DNA of 64,000 bases from Streptomyces sp. SCSIO 75703 (GCF_036607905.1 NZ_CP144555.1:1984001-2048000), one strand, 5' to 3'; shown: positions 44,120 to 53,240, numbered from the stretch's first letter. Notes: a model not told the origin generated them from the sequence alone. A program made the numbers and translations.

Positions 44120-44917
44120 CTAGGGCGTCGCGCGGCGCAGGGCCCAGCCGTGGCCGACCGGTCCGATGCCGCCGCCGAGGGCGAAGCCGGCCCGGATGGC
44201 GCCCGTGACGTACTCCTTGGCCGCCCGGACCGCGTCGGGGACGCTCAGTCCCCGGGCCAGCCCGCAGGCGACGGCCGAGGCGAGGGTGCAGCCCGTGCCG
44301 TGCGTGTGCCGGTTGTCCAGGCGCGGGGCGCGCAGCCAGTGCTCCTCGGAGCCGTCGGTGAGCAGGTCCACGGCGTCCCCCTCCAGGTGCCCGCCCTTGA
44401 TCAGCACCCAGCGCGGCCCGAACTCCAGGACCGCCGCGGCGGCCCTCGGCAGATCCGCCTCCGAGCCGGCCTCCACCCCGGTCAGTTGCGCCACCTCGTC
44501 GAGGTTGGGCGTGGCCACCGTCGCCGCCGGCAGGAGCCGGGTGCGGACGGCGTCCAGGGCGGAGGCGGCGAGCAGCGCGTCGCCGTGCTTGGAGACGCCG
44601 ACCGGGTCGACCACGGCCGGCGCGTCGGTACCGGCGATCAGTGCGGCGACCGTCTCGACCACTTCGGCGGAGGAGAGCATGCCGGTCTTGACCGCCTGCA
44701 CCCCGATGTCGTCGACGACGCTGCGGTACTGGGCGCGGACCGCCTCCACCGGCAGCTCCCAGGCGCCCTGGACCCCGAGCGAGTTCTGCGCGGTGACCGC
44801 GGTGAGCACGCTCATGCCGTGGGTACCGAGGGCGAGCATCGTCTTCAGGTCGGCCTGGATCCCCGCTCCGCCGCCGGAGTCGGAACCGGCCACGGTCAGG
44901 ACGCGCGGCGGGGTCAC
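44120..44917 (-). CDS. thiD: Hydroxymethylpyrimidine/phosphomethylpyrimidine kinase ThiD
   Basis: ThiD phosphorylates HMP and HMP-P in thiamine synthesis. The 265-residue ribokinase-fold protein has [18 protein letters not shown] (about 8-25), [24 protein letters not shown] and the anion-hole motif [12 protein letters not shown]. The GTG at 44917 forms a GTGA overlap with the thiL stop, so thiL and thiD are coupled. No TPP riboswitch was seen. Confidence 0.93.
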   Translation of the reverse strand: MTPPRVLTVAGSDSGGGAGIQADLKTMLALGTHGMSVLTAVTAQNSLGVQGAWELPVEAVRAQYRSVVDDIGVQAVKTGMLSSAEVVETVAALIAGTDAPAVVDPVGVSKHGDALLAASALDAVRTRLLPAATVATPNLDEVAQLTGVEAGSEADLPRAAAAVLEFGPRWVLIKGGHLEGDAVDLLTDGSEEHWLRAPRLDNRHTHGTGCTLASAVACGLARGLSVPDAVRAAKEYVTGAIRAGFALGGGIGPVGHGWALRRATP

Positions 44918-45882
44918 GCCTCCCCACCCCCTCCGAAGTGGTCCCAGCCGCCGGTGCTGGTCCACGGCGCGCCGTCGACCGTGACCTGGGGCAGCGCCGA
45001 GGGGTTGAGCACCTCGCCGATGACCTTCCAGCGGGCGGGCAGCTTCACGTCCGGCGGGAAGGTCGCGACCATGGCGTGGTCCTCTCCCCCGGTGAGCACC
45101 CACTGCATCGGATCGACGCCGACGGCCTGGCCGATGTCGTTCATCTGGGAGGGGATGTCGATCTGTCCGGAGCGGACGTCGATACGCACCTTGCTGGCCT
45201 CGGCGATGTGCCCGAGGTCGGCGACGAGCCCGTCGCTCACGTCGCACATGGCGGTGGCGCCGAGGGCGGCGGCGGCCGGGCCGGCGTGGTAGGGCGGCTC
45301 GGGGCGCCGGTGCGCCTCCACGAAGGCGCGCGGGGAGCGGAAACCCCGGGACAGGACGGCGAATCCGGCGGCGGACCAGCCGAGCCAGCCGGTCACCGCG
45401 ACCAGGTCGCCGGGCTGGGCGCCGCCCCGGGTGACGGGCTCCTGGTTGCGCAGGTCGCCGAGGGCGGTGATGGAGACGGTGATCGTGTCACCGCCCACCA
45501 CGTCGCCGCCCACCACGGCGGCGCCCGCGACCTGGCACTCGTCGCGCAGCCCGTCCATCAGCTCGGTCGGCCAGGTCACCGGGAGTTCGGAGGGGACGAC
45601 GAGGCCGAGGAGCAGTGCGGTGGGCACGGCGCCCATCGCGGCGATGTCCGCCAGGTTCTGGGCCGCCGCCTTGCGGCCCACGTCGTAGGCGGTGGACCAG
45701 TCGCGCCGGAAGTGCCGTCCCTCCACGAGGATGTCGGTGCTGGCCACCACCCGGCGGTCGGGTGCGGCGACCACCGCGGCGTCGTCGCCGGGGCCGACGC
45801 GGACCGCCGGGGTCGTGGTGAGCCGGGAGGTGAGCTCCCTGATGAGCCCGAACTCCCCCAGCTCACCGACAGTGCCCTTCAT
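44914..45882 (-). CDS. thiL: Thiamine-monophosphate kinase ThiL
   Basis: ThiL makes thiamine pyrophosphate from thiamine phosphate and ATP. The 322-residue protein has GEFGLIREL, the metal/ATP segments [10 protein letters not shown] and [59 protein letters not shown] and [13 protein letters not shown]. All are expected for the PurM-like fold. The start is the ATG at 45882. It is divergent from the AsnC ligand-domain gene across a 224-base spacer. Confidence 0.94.
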   Translation of the reverse strand: MKGTVGELGEFGLIRELTSRLTTTPAVRVGPGDDAAVVAAPDRRVVASTDILVEGRHFRRDWSTAYDVGRKAAAQNLADIAAMGAVPTALLLGLVVPSELPVTWPTELMDGLRDECQVAGAAVVGGDVVGGDTITVSITALGDLRNQEPVTRGGAQPGDLVAVTGWLGWSAAGFAVLSRGFRSPRAFVEAHRRPEPPYHAGPAAAALGATAMCDVSDGLVADLGHIAEASKVRIDVRSGQIDIPSQMNDIGQAVGVDPMQWVLTGGEDHAMVATFPPDVKLPARWKVIGEVLNPSALPQVTVDGAPWTSTGGWDHFGGGGEA

Positions 45883-46106
45883 TGCCTTACTCCCCTTCTG
45901 TCCCTGTCCGGGTCCGGTCGCGTGCCGTTCCCGGGCTGGTTACGGTCGAGAGGACCGTCGTCCCGGCCGCGTGGGTGCCGATCGCGCGTCGTCGCCGGAT
46001 GCCCGGCGTGTCCCCGCCCCGCGGGTCTCCCCGCCGGAAGGGACGACGCGATACCGTGGCGTTCCTTTTTCCCGCACATGATCCCCGTGGCCGCCCTGGA
46101 GGTTCC

Positions 46107-46340
46107 GTGGTACAGGCGTACATCCTGATCCAGACGGAGGTCGGCAAGGCGTCGGCCGTCGCCCGGACGATCGGGGAGATCCCCGGCGTGATCCAGGCCG
46201 AGGACGTGACGGGACCCTATGACGTCATTGTCCGGGCGCAGTCCGACACCGTCGATGCCCTGGGCCGCATGGTGGTCGCCAAAGTCCAGCAGGTGGACGG
46301 GATCACCCGTACTCTGACCTGCCCGGTCGTCCATCTCTAG
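46107..46340 (+). CDS. Stand-alone Lrp/AsnC ligand-binding (RAM) domain protein
   Basis: A 77-residue protein consisting only of the AsnC/Lrp effector-binding fold: VVQAYILIQTEVGKASAVARTIGEIPGV ... GPYDVIVRAQSDTVDALGRMVVAKVQ ... RTLTCPVVHL. There is no DNA-binding helix-turn-helix. Such proteins oligomerise and bind small ligands; the role here is unknown. The GTG at 46107 is preceded by GGAGG at four bases. It lies 20 bases upstream of the DUF3515 gene. Confidence 0.88.
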   Translation: MVQAYILIQTEVGKASAVARTIGEIPGVIQAEDVTGPYDVIVRAQSDTVDALGRMVVAKVQQVDGITRTLTCPVVHL

Positions 46341-46360
46341 CCCCCGTCTACGCTGTGCCG

Positions 46361-46843
46361 GTGACATCCTTCCGCCACCGGCCCCGCCGCCTGCCCGCCC
46401 TCGTCCTGCTGATCGCCGCCGCCGGCTGCACCACCGCGGACGACGGTGCCCCGGTGCCGGTCCCGAGCCCGGACGCGAAGGCCGCCGGACTGTGCCGGAA
46501 CCTGGACTCGGCGCTGCCGCCGACCGTGGACGGCCTGGAGCGTGAGGACCCCTCGCCCGCCTCGAAGCTGACGGCGGGCTGGGGAAACCCGGTGATCATA
46601 CTGCGCTGCGGTGTGGAACGGCCCGCCGAGATGGACGATCCCGCGGCGGACGGGGTCGAGGTCGACGGAGTGGGCTGGCAGTTGCTCAGGCGGGACGACG
46701 GAGGGTTCCGGTTCACCACGACGCTGCGGGAGGCGTACGTCGAGGTGACCATCCCCGCCGAGCGGGCGGACGGCGGAATGGCGCCGCTGGTCGATCTGGC
46801 CCCGGCCGTGAAGAAGGCGATCCCCGAGGGAATCGCCTCCTAG
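46361..46843 (+). CDS. DUF3515 family lipoprotein
   Basis: A 160-residue protein with a basic start (VTSFRHRPRRLPA), a hydrophobic stretch and the lipobox-like LIAAAGC, so probably lipid-anchored on the outer membrane face. Its middle, WGNPVIILRCGVERPAEM, matches the DUF3515 family of actinobacteria, often found near thiL or ddl. The GTG at 46361 or 46355 can be the start. Its stop codon TAG lies within the target duplication of the adjacent IS element, so the gene is intact despite the insertion. Confidence 0.85.
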   Translation: MTSFRHRPRRLPALVLLIAAAGCTTADDGAPVPVPSPDAKAAGLCRNLDSALPPTVDGLEREDPSPASKLTAGWGNPVIILRCGVERPAEMDDPAADGVEVDGVGWQLLRRDDGGFRFTTTLREAYVEVTIPAERADGGMAPLVDLAPAVKKAIPEGIAS

Positions 46844-46844
46844 G
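46839..46844. repeat. Target-site duplication CCTAGG, left copy
   Basis: CCTAGG precedes the TGT end of the IS element. It matches 47898-47903 exactly and contains the CTAG core favoured by many IS481-family elements. Confidence 0.85.
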
Positions 46845-47796
46845 TGTATTGACCCGCAGCGTTGTTGACACGGCTGATGGGCGGGTGTCCGTCCAGTGCG
46901 GTGTGGCAGCGGTGGTGGTTGTAGGTGTGGAGGAAGTCTGCCAGGGCTTCGGTCCGTTCGGTGTTTGAGGTGTAGGGCCGCAGGTAGGCCCATTCGTCGA
47001 GCAGGGTGCGGTTGAAGCGTTCGACCTTGCCGTTGGTCTGCGGCCGGTAGGCCCGGGTCAGCTTGCCGGTCGCGCCGAGCTCGGCCAGGACTGCCTTCCA
47101 GGCCAGGCCCTTGCGGTAGGCCCAGGCGTTGTCGGTCAGCACCCGCTCGATCCGGGTGATGCCCTGGCTGTGGAAGAACGTGGCCGCGCGGGTGAGGAAG
47201 CCCGCGCAGGTCGCGGTCTTCTCGTCGCCGTGGATCTCGCTGTAGGCGAGGCGGGTGTGGTCGTCGACGGCGGAGTGGACGTAGTCGAAGCCCATGTTGT
47301 TGCGGGTGGCCCGGCCGGCCTGGCGGCCCAGCGCTTTGTGACCGCCGCCGTCGGGGATCCGGCCGAGTTTCTTCACGTCGACGTGGATGAGTTCCCCGGG
47401 ACGCTCGCGTTCGTAGCGGCGGATCAGCGTGCCGGTGGGGCGGTCGAGCCAGGCCAGGCGGTTGAGCCGGTGGCGGGTCAGGATCCGGTGGACGGTCGAG
47501 GCGGGCAGGCCCAGGATCGGGCCGATCCTGGCCGGCCCGAGCTTGCGGCTCTGTCGCAGGTCGCAGACGCGGGTTTCGACCGAGGCCGCGGTCCGGTGCG
47601 GCGTCGTGTGAGGCCGGCTCGACCGGTCGTGCAGGCCCGCCTCGCCTTCAGCCCGCCACCTGCGGATCCATTTGTGAGCCGTGGCCCGGGAGATACCCAT
47701 CTCGGCGGCCACGTGAGCGACCGGACGGCCTGAGCAGACACGTTCGACCAGCAGTCTTCTACCGAAGACGGTCAGCCGGGCATTACGGTGGGGCAC
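46840..47796 (-). CDS. IS481-family transposase
   Basis: A 318-residue DDE transposase. The N-terminal helix-turn-helix (RPVAHVAAEMGISRATAHKWIRRW) is followed by the rve core with the triad D in IHVDVKKLGRIPDG, D in RVLTDNAWAYRKG and E in QTNGKVERFNRTLLDEW. No frameshift is seen, so it may be active. The GTG at 47796 (VPHRNARLTVFGRR) is the likely start. The TAG stop codon is not within the element: its bases come from the CTAG of the target duplication. Confidence 0.92.
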   Translation of the reverse strand: MPHRNARLTVFGRRLLVERVCSGRPVAHVAAEMGISRATAHKWIRRWRAEGEAGLHDRSSRPHTTPHRTAASVETRVCDLRQSRKLGPARIGPILGLPASTVHRILTRHRLNRLAWLDRPTGTLIRRYERERPGELIHVDVKKLGRIPDGGGHKALGRQAGRATRNNMGFDYVHSAVDDHTRLAYSEIHGDEKTATCAGFLTRAATFFHSQGITRIERVLTDNAWAYRKGLAWKAVLAELGATGKLTRAYRPQTNGKVERFNRTLLDEWAYLRPYTSNTERTEALADFLHTYNHHRCHTALDGHPPISRVNNAAGQYT

Positions 47797-47897
47797 GAAG
47801 ACCTCCGTGCGGTGAGTTCCTAGACAGCTCCCACCACACCGGAGGTCTTCGCCATGTTCAAGATCCAGCAGTGTCAACAACGCTCGTGATCAATACA
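46845..47897 (-). mobile_element. IS481-family insertion sequence, 1053 bp
   Basis: The ends are TGTATTGA at 46845 and its inverted copy ending at 47897. The inverted repeats of about 32 bases share TGTATTGA, AGCGTTGTTGACAC and GCTG with five to six mismatches between. A single transposase gene fills the element. Flanking CCTAGG duplications show it arrived by transposition and not by recombination. It sits in the spacer between DUF3515 and ddlA, beside a native hairpin. Confidence 0.9.
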
Positions 47898-47903
47898 CCT
47901 AGG
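47898..47903. repeat. Target-site duplication CCTAGG, right copy
   Basis: CCTAGG directly after the ACA end of the element, identical to the left copy. Confidence 0.85.
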
Positions 47904-47905
47904 GC

Positions 47906-47971
47906 CTTTCGTTGGGATCACGCCGGGCTCGCGGGGCCCGGCACCCTGATCCGGCCTGATCCCAACGAAAG
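47906..47971. terminator. Hairpin between DUF3515 and ddlA, displaced by the IS
   Basis: CTTTCGTTGGGATCA (47906-47920) is complementary to TGATCCCAACGAAAG (47957-47971), and an inner GCCGGGC/GCCCGGC stem sits between. It probably ended transcription of both convergent genes before the IS inserted two bases away from it. Confidence 0.6.
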
Positions 47972-48016
47972 ACCCCAGACGCCGGCGAGCCGCCGACCGC
48001 GACCGGCCCCGGTGGC

Positions 48017-49171
48017 TCAGCGCAGGCCCGTGGAGCGGCGCAGCGCCGCCGAGATGAGCCGGTCCACCAGCTCCGGGTAGCCGACGCCGCTCGCCTGCCA
48101 CATCTGCGGGTACATCGAGATCGGCGTGAAACCGGGCATCGTGTTGATCTCGTTGATCACGAACTCGCCGTCCTCGGTGAGGAAGAAGTCCGCGCGCACC
48201 AGCCCCTCGCAGGAGGCCGCCTCGAACGCCTCGACGGCCAGCCGCCGCACCTCGGCGGTCTCCTCCGGCGTGAGCGGGGCGGGGACGATGCCCGGCGTGG
48301 AGTCGATGTACTTGGCCTCGAAGTCGTAGTACGCCTGCGAGGAGGGCGGCGGGATCTCGGCGGGGACGGAGGCCCGGGGGCCGTCCTCGAACTCCAGCAC
48401 CCCGCACTCGATCTCCCGGCCCCGCAGGGCCGCCTCGACGAGGATCTTCGGGTCGTGGGCGCGGGCCTCCTCGATGGCCTCGTCGAGCCCGGCGAGGTCC
48501 TCGACCTTGGTGATGCCGATCGAGGAGCCGGCGCGGGCGGGCTTCACGAAGAGCGGCCAGCCGTGCTCCGCGGCGAAGTCCACGATCCGCTTGCGGGCGG
48601 CGGGCCGGTCCCGCTCCCAGTCGCGGGGCCGGATCACCTCGTAGGGGCCGACCTTCAGCCCGAAGGAGGCGAAGACCCGCTTCATGTACTCCTTGTCCTG
48701 GCCGACGGCCGAGGCGAGCACGCCCGAGCCGACGTAGGGGACCCCGGACAGTTCCAGCAGGCCCTGGAGGGTGCCGTCCTCCCCGTAGGGGCCGTGCAGC
48801 ACCGGGAAGACGACGTCCACCTCGCCGAGCGCCTTGGGCACCGAACCGGGCTCGCTGTAGACGACTTCGCGGTTGCCCGGGTCGACGGGCAGCACCACGG
48901 CGCCGTCGGCGGACTCGGCGAGCTGGTCCACGCTGGGCGTGCGCCGCTCGGTGATGGCCATGCGTTCCGGTTCGTCGGCCGTGAGCACCCACCGGCCTTC
49001 GCGGGTGATGCCGATCGGCAGGACGTCGTACGCCGACCGGTCGATGGCCGCGAGGACGGCGCCCGCGGTGACCATGGAGATCCCGTGTTCGGAGCTGCGT
49101 CCGCCGAACACGACGGCCACCCGCGGCTTGCGCGGCGGCTCAGGGCTCTGGGGGAGGTTCTCGGTGCTCAT
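48017..49171 (-). CDS. ddlA: D-alanine--D-alanine ligase
   Basis: Ddl joins two D-alanines for peptidoglycan. The 384-residue ATP-grasp protein has VAVVFGGRSSEHGIS, FPVLHGPYGEDGTLQGLLEL, KPARAGSSIGITKV and the metal/phosphate motif NEINTMPGFTPISMYP. The active-site region EAKYIDSTPG near the D-Ala pocket carries the tyrosine typical of D-Ala--D-Ala rather than D-Lac ligases. I chose the ATG at 49171 (MSTENLPQSPE), the Streptomyces family start. It is followed by gpsA and plsC in the reverse order of transcription. Confidence 0.94.
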   Translation of the reverse strand: MSTENLPQSPEPPRKPRVAVVFGGRSSEHGISMVTAGAVLAAIDRSAYDVLPIGITREGRWVLTADEPERMAITERRTPSVDQLAESADGAVVLPVDPGNREVVYSEPGSVPKALGEVDVVFPVLHGPYGEDGTLQGLLELSGVPYVGSGVLASAVGQDKEYMKRVFASFGLKVGPYEVIRPRDWERDRPAARKRIVDFAAEHGWPLFVKPARAGSSIGITKVEDLAGLDEAIEEARAHDPKILVEAALRGREIECGVLEFEDGPRASVPAEIPPPSSQAYYDFEAKYIDSTPGIVPAPLTPEETAEVRRLAVEAFEAASCEGLVRADFFLTEDGEFVINEINTMPGFTPISMYPQMWQASGVGYPELVDRLISAALRRSTGLR

Positions 49172-49319
49172 ATCGCGTCGAGAGTACCCGGTGGTATTCC
49201 GCGCGTCTGCGCCCGCCGGGCCGCCTCTCCGCAACGTCCCACGGACGGTCGCGCGCTGTCGCCGGGACGGTCGCTCAGCGTCGTGGCCGGCGGGGCCCGG
49301 CCGGGGCCCCGCGGCCGGT

Positions 49320-50330
49320 TCAGCGCCGCTCGGGCTTGGCGCTGCGCCCCATCAGTTCGGCCACGGCGGTCACCGGGGACTTGCCCTCGTGCACGATGGC
49401 GACGACCGTCTCGGTGATCGGCATGTCGACGCCGTGCCGGCGGGCCAGATCCAGCACGGACTCGCAGGACTTGACGCCCTCGGCGGTCTGCCGGGTGACC
49501 GCGATGGTCTCCTGGAGGGTCATGCCCTTGCCGAGGTTGGTGCCGAAGGTGTGGTTGCGGGAGAGCGGCGAGGAGCAGGTGGCCACCAGGTCGCCGAGTC
49601 CGGCCAGTCCGGAGAAGGTCAGCGGGTCCGCGCCGAGCGCCACGCCGAGCCGGGTGGTCTCGGCGAGCCCGCGGGTGATGAGGGAGCCCTTGGCGTTGTC
49701 GCCGAGGCCCATGCCGTCCGCGATGCCGACGGCGAGGCCGATGACGTTCTTGACGGCGCCGCCCAGTTCGCAGCCGACCACGTCGGTGTTGGTGTAGGGG
49801 CGGAAGTAGGGGGTGTGGCAGGCGGTCTGGAGGCGGCGGGCCACCTCCTCGTCGCGGCAGGCGACCACGGCGGCGGCCGGCATGCGCGCGGCGATCTCGC
49901 GGGCCAGGTTGGGGCCGGTGACGACGGCGACCCGGTCGGCGGCGGCGCCGGCGACGTCCTCGATGACCTCGCTCATCCGCATCGCGGAGCCGAGTTCGAC
50001 GCCCTTCATCAGCGAGACGAGGACGGTGCCGGGCGCCAGCAGCGACGTCCAGGCGGCCAGGTTCTCGCGCAGCGTCTGGGAGGGGACGGCGAGGACGGTG
50101 AAGTCCGCGCCCGCGGCGGCCTCGGCGGCGTCGGTGGTGGCCCGCAGGTTCGCCGGGAGTTCCACCCCGGGCAGGTAGTCCGGGTTGGTGCGGGTGGAGT
50201 TGACCGCGTCGGCGAGTGCGGCGCGGCGCCCCCACAGGGTCACCTCGCATCCCGCGTCGGCGAGGACCGCGCCGAAGGCGGTGCCCCAGGAACCGGTGCC
50301 GAAGACGGCCGCCCTGACCGCTGTGCTCAC
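49320..50330 (-). CDS. gpsA: Glycerol-3-phosphate dehydrogenase (NAD(P)+) GpsA
   Basis: GpsA supplies sn-glycerol 3-phosphate for phospholipids. The 336-residue protein has the Rossmann motif VFGTGSWGTAFGAVLADAG, GCELGGAVKNVIGLAVG with the catalytic lysine, GDNAKGSLITRGLAE and GLAGLGDLVATCSSPLSRN. The GTG at 50330 overlaps the plsC stop by four bases. Pairing with plsC links glycerol phosphate to acylation. Confidence 0.95.
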   Translation of the reverse strand: MSTAVRAAVFGTGSWGTAFGAVLADAGCEVTLWGRRAALADAVNSTRTNPDYLPGVELPANLRATTDAAEAAAGADFTVLAVPSQTLRENLAAWTSLLAPGTVLVSLMKGVELGSAMRMSEVIEDVAGAAADRVAVVTGPNLAREIAARMPAAAVVACRDEEVARRLQTACHTPYFRPYTNTDVVGCELGGAVKNVIGLAVGIADGMGLGDNAKGSLITRGLAETTRLGVALGADPLTFSGLAGLGDLVATCSSPLSRNHTFGTNLGKGMTLQETIAVTRQTAEGVKSCESVLDLARRHGVDMPITETVVAIVHEGKSPVTAVAELMGRSAKPERR

Positions 50331-51121
50331 GTGCTCTGCCCTTCCGCGTGCTGCTCCTGTGCCCGCTCCTGCGCCGGCGTCTGCGTCTGCGCCTCGGTGC
50401 GGCGCCGCTGCTCGATCCGCTCGCGACGCGGGTCGTAGGGGGTCTCGGGCGCCTTCTCGCCCCGGATCTCCTCCAGCAGCCGGGTCACGTCGGCCATGAT
50501 GGCCTCGGTGACCTCCTTGAGCAGTTCCGCGGTCATCTCCTGGCCGTAGAAGCGGGAGAGGTCGACCGGCGGCCCGGCCAGCACGCGGTGGGTCTTGCGC
50601 GGCAGCAGGTGGGGCTTCTTGGCGTAGGGCGGCAGGAGTTCGTTGCAGCCCCACTGGGCGACCGGGATCACCGGGCAGCGGGTCTGGAGCGCGACGCGCG
50701 CCGCGCCGGTCTTGCCGGTCATGGGCCAGCCGTCGGGGTCGCGGGTCAGGGTGCCCTCCGGGTAGAAGGCGACGCACTCGCCGCGCTCCACCGCGTCGAT
50801 CGCGGCGCGGAAGGCGCTGAGCGCGTCGGTGCTCTCGCGGTAGACGGGGATCTGCCCGGTGCCGCGCATCGCGGCGCCGACGAGACCTTTCCGGAAAAGA
50901 CCGCTCTTCGCCAGGAACCGCGGCACCCGTCCGGTGTTGTACTGATAGTGCGCGTACGCGAAGGGATCGACGTGCGAATTGTGGTTCACGGCGGTGATGA
51001 ATCCGCCGTCGGCCGGAATGTTCTCCATTCCCCGCCAGTCCCGCTTGAGCAGAACCACCAGCGGCGGTTTGCAGATCACCGCGGCGAAGCGGTACCAGAA
51101 GCCGATTCGGCGGCGGGGCAC
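50327..51121 (-). CDS. plsC: 1-acyl-sn-glycerol-3-phosphate acyltransferase PlsC
   Basis: A 264-residue acyltransferase. The catalytic HxxxxD is in VNHNSHVDPFAYA and motif III FYPEGTLTR follows; motif II RGTGQIPVYRES lies between. It makes phosphatidic acid at the membrane. The tail is Arg/Gln-rich (RIEQRRRTEAQTQTPAQ) and probably disordered. I chose the GTG at 51121 (VPRRRIGFWYRF) with AGGAAAGG seven bases upstream; the frame also has an ATG at 51157. It is divergent from cofC. Confidence 0.92.
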   Translation of the reverse strand: MPRRRIGFWYRFAAVICKPPLVVLLKRDWRGMENIPADGGFITAVNHNSHVDPFAYAHYQYNTGRVPRFLAKSGLFRKGLVGAAMRGTGQIPVYRESTDALSAFRAAIDAVERGECVAFYPEGTLTRDPDGWPMTGKTGAARVALQTRCPVIPVAQWGCNELLPPYAKKPHLLPRKTHRVLAGPPVDLSRFYGQEMTAELLKEVTEAIMADVTRLLEEIRGEKAPETPYDPRRERIEQRRRTEAQTQTPAQERAQEQHAEGQST

Positions 51122-51264
51122 GCGGACACCTTTCCTCCAGGGCCTGGGGACGGACAAGTGTCGCCCCGGGCCGCGCGTCTGTCGAGAACACCGTACGCCC
51201 CGACGGGGGAACCGCCAGATACCCCGGGTGACAATGACGGCGACGAGAGAAGGACGGAACGCCC

Positions 51265-51903
51265 GTGCAGTGGACCCTGGTGGTACCCGTGAAGCCCTTG
51301 GCCCGGGCCAAGAGCAGGCTGGCGGACACGGCCCACGACGGGGTGCGGCCGGGGCTCGCGCTGGCGTTCGCCCAGGACACCGTGGCGGCCGCGCTGGCCT
51401 GCCCGGCGGTCGCGGGTGTGGCCGTCGTCACGGACGATCCGCGGGCGGCCGGCGCCCTGGCGGCCCTCGGCGCCGGCGTCGTCCCGGACGAACCGGACGC
51501 CGGTCTGAACGCCGCCCTGGCCCACGGCGCGGCGCGGGTGCGGGCGCTCCTCCCCGAAAGCGCGGTGGCCGCGCTGAACGCGGATCTCCCCGCGCTGCGG
51601 CCGGTGGAATTGGCCCGCGCGCTGTCGGCGGCGGCGTGTTTCCCCCGCGCTTTTCTCCCGGACGCGGCGGGAATCGGCACGACCTTGCTGACGGCCGCCC
51701 CGGGCCGGGAATTGTCACCGGCTTTCGGCGTGCGTTCCCGCTTCCGCCACCGCGCGTCGGGCGCGGCGGAGCTGCTCCCCGCCGGGGTGGATTCCGTACG
51801 GCAGGACGTCGACACCGGCGAGGACCTGCGGACGGCGCTGGCGCTGGGGGTGGGTCCTCATACGGCCGCGGTGGCCGCGCGGTTGCCCGCGGTGGGGACG
51901 TAG
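51265..51903 (+). CDS. cofC: 2-phospho-L-lactate/phosphoenolpyruvate guanylyltransferase (CofC/FbiD)
   Basis: The enzyme makes the activated intermediate for coenzyme F420. The 212-residue protein has the nucleotidyltransferase opening VVPVKPLARAKSRLAD, VAVVTDDPRAA, PDAGLNAALAHG, ALNADLPALRP and SVRQDVDTGEDLRTAL. In actinobacteria the substrate is phosphoenolpyruvate (FbiD). The GTG at 51265 has AAGGA upstream. It stands apart from other F420 genes. Confidence 0.88.
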   Translation: MQWTLVVPVKPLARAKSRLADTAHDGVRPGLALAFAQDTVAAALACPAVAGVAVVTDDPRAAGALAALGAGVVPDEPDAGLNAALAHGAARVRALLPESAVAALNADLPALRPVELARALSAAACFPRAFLPDAAGIGTTLLTAAPGRELSPAFGVRSRFRHRASGAAELLPAGVDSVRQDVDTGEDLRTALALGVGPHTAAVAARLPAVGT

Positions 51904-51912
51904 GCTGCCGGT

Positions 51913-52116
51913 ATGCAGGCGACCGCGTACACGTACGACCCCGACAGCCGCAGCGGGCAGGTGCTGCTCGACGACGGCACCCCGGTGCCCTTCGACACGG
52001 CGGCGTTCGACGCGGGGGGCCTGCGGCTCCTGCGGCCCGGACAGCGCGTGCGCGTGGAGACCGAGGGGGCGGGCGCGGACCGCCGGATCACGCTGGTGAC
52101 GCTCCAGACCTTCTGA
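51913..52116 (+). CDS. Small conserved protein, OB-fold/cold-shock-like
   Basis: A 67-residue protein: MQATAYTYDPDSRSGQVLLDDGTPVPFDTAAFDAGGLRLLRPGQRVRVE is a pattern of short beta strands like cold-shock or OB folds (GQVLLDDG, PGQRVRVE). The RNA-binding aromatic motifs of CspA are absent, so nucleic-acid binding is uncertain. It starts nine bases after cofC and is probably co-transcribed. Confidence 0.7.
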   Translation: MQATAYTYDPDSRSGQVLLDDGTPVPFDTAAFDAGGLRLLRPGQRVRVETEGAGADRRITLVTLQTF

Positions 52117-52213
52117 CGCGGGCCGCGCGGGCGCCCCCGGACACGCCGCGGGCCGGGCTCCGATGGGGAGTCCGGCCCGGCGCGTGAGTGCCCTGCTGCC
52201 CGGTGGCCCGCCG

Positions 52214-52873
52214 CTACTTCTTGCGGGCGGTGGTCTTCTTGGCGGTGGTCTTGCGGGCGGTCGACTTCTTGGCGGGGGCCTTCTTGGCGGTCGCCTTCTT
52301 CGCGGGAGCCTTCTTGGCGGCGGTCTTCTTCGCCGTGGCGGTGGTGGTCTTCGCCGTGGCCTTCTTCGCCGTGCTCTTCTTCGCCGCCGCCGTGGTCTTG
52401 GCCGCGCCCGTCTTCTTGGCGGGGGTGGCCTTCTTCGCCGCGGTGGTCTTCTTCGCCGTGGGGGTGGCCTTCTTCGCCGCCGTGGTCGCCTTCTTGGCGG
52501 CGGCCTTCTTTCCCGCGGCCTTGGCGATGGTCGGCGTGGGGCCCGACAGGCTGCCCTTGGGGGCCTTCTTGACCGCGATGTCGTTCTTCGGGAGCTTCTT
52601 CGAGCCGCTCACCAGGTCCTTGAAACCCTGGCCCGCGCGGAAGCGGGGCACGGAGGTCTTCTTGACCCGAACCCGCTCGCCCGTCTGGGGGTTGCGGGCG
52701 TAGCGGGCGGGACGCTCCACCTTCTCGAAGGAACCGAAACCGGTGACCGACACCCGGTCCCCCGCGACCACCGCGCGGACGAGGGCGTCCAGGACCGCGT
52801 CGACGGCGTCGGCGGCCTGCTGCCGTCCGCCCAGCTTGTCGGCAATCGCTTCTACGAGCTGCGCCTTGTTCAC
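52214..52873 (-). CDS. hupS: HU-family nucleoid protein HupS with Lys/Ala tail
   Basis: A 219-residue two-part protein. The N-terminal 95 residues are a full HU domain (MNKAQLVEAIADKLG ... VSVTGFGSFEKVERPARYARNPQTG). The C-terminal half is an H1-like tail of repeated AAKKA/TAKKT/PAKK units ending KKTTARKK. HupS of Streptomyces is the spore-associated HU homologue that helps compact and stabilise the nucleoid. The tail is encoded by many short repeats, so its length may vary between strains. Confidence 0.93.
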   Translation of the reverse strand: MNKAQLVEAIADKLGGRQQAADAVDAVLDALVRAVVAGDRVSVTGFGSFEKVERPARYARNPQTGERVRVKKTSVPRFRAGQGFKDLVSGSKKLPKNDIAVKKAPKGSLSGPTPTIAKAAGKKAAAKKATTAAKKATPTAKKTTAAKKATPAKKTGAAKTTAAAKKSTAKKATAKTTTATAKKTAAKKAPAKKATAKKAPAKKSTARKTTAKKTTARKK

Positions 52874-53009
52874 GTCTTCCCCTTCGGAGACATTGCCGGA
52901 ACGAATGCGTTCAGGCTTTTTCGCACGTTAGGCAGATATATACCGCAAATCAAACGCGAAACGGGCTAATCACCCTTGTGCCGCAACGGACTCGGCTGTC
53001 TCGGCCTGT

Positions 53010-53240
53010 TCAGGCTTCCTCTTCGGGGAGCCGACCCTCGTCGAGGTCCGCCGTGAACCGCTCCAGACGCCGCGCCGCACCGGGCAGATCGTGTTTGGCC
53101 GCGGCCGTAATGACCAGCAGCTTCCGGGTCAGCGCCATCCGTACGCCCTCCGGGACTTGCAGTGCGCGCACCTTCGCGTGCGCTTCTTTGAGCCGGACCG
53201 CGACCGCCGCATAGAGCTCGAGTTGGCCGTCGTGTTCCAT
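53010..53240 (-). CDS. Small conserved helical protein
   Basis: A 76-residue protein: MEHDGQLELYAAVAVRLKEAHAKVRALQVPEGVRMALTRKLLVITAAAKHDLPGAARRLERFTADLDEGRLPEEEA. It is all-helical and charged, with no known motif. The ATG at 53240 gives the form conserved next to hupS in Streptomyces. Overlapping longer frames on this strand lack sense. Function unknown. Confidence 0.75.
   Translation of the reverse strand: MEHDGQLELYAAVAVRLKEAHAKVRALQVPEGVRMALTRKLLVITAAAKHDLPGAARRLERFTADLDEGRLPEEEA

Noticed and set aside
44041..45900. TPP riboswitch expected near thiD/thiL
   Set aside because: No THI-box-like sequence (such as CUGAGA with its partner stems) is visible upstream of thiL; the only strong structure is the rpmB terminator.
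52214..52560. Short-repeat region at the 3' end of hupS as a mobile or satellite repeat
   Set aside because: It encodes the known Lys/Ala-rich tail of HupS in frame, so it is part of the gene.
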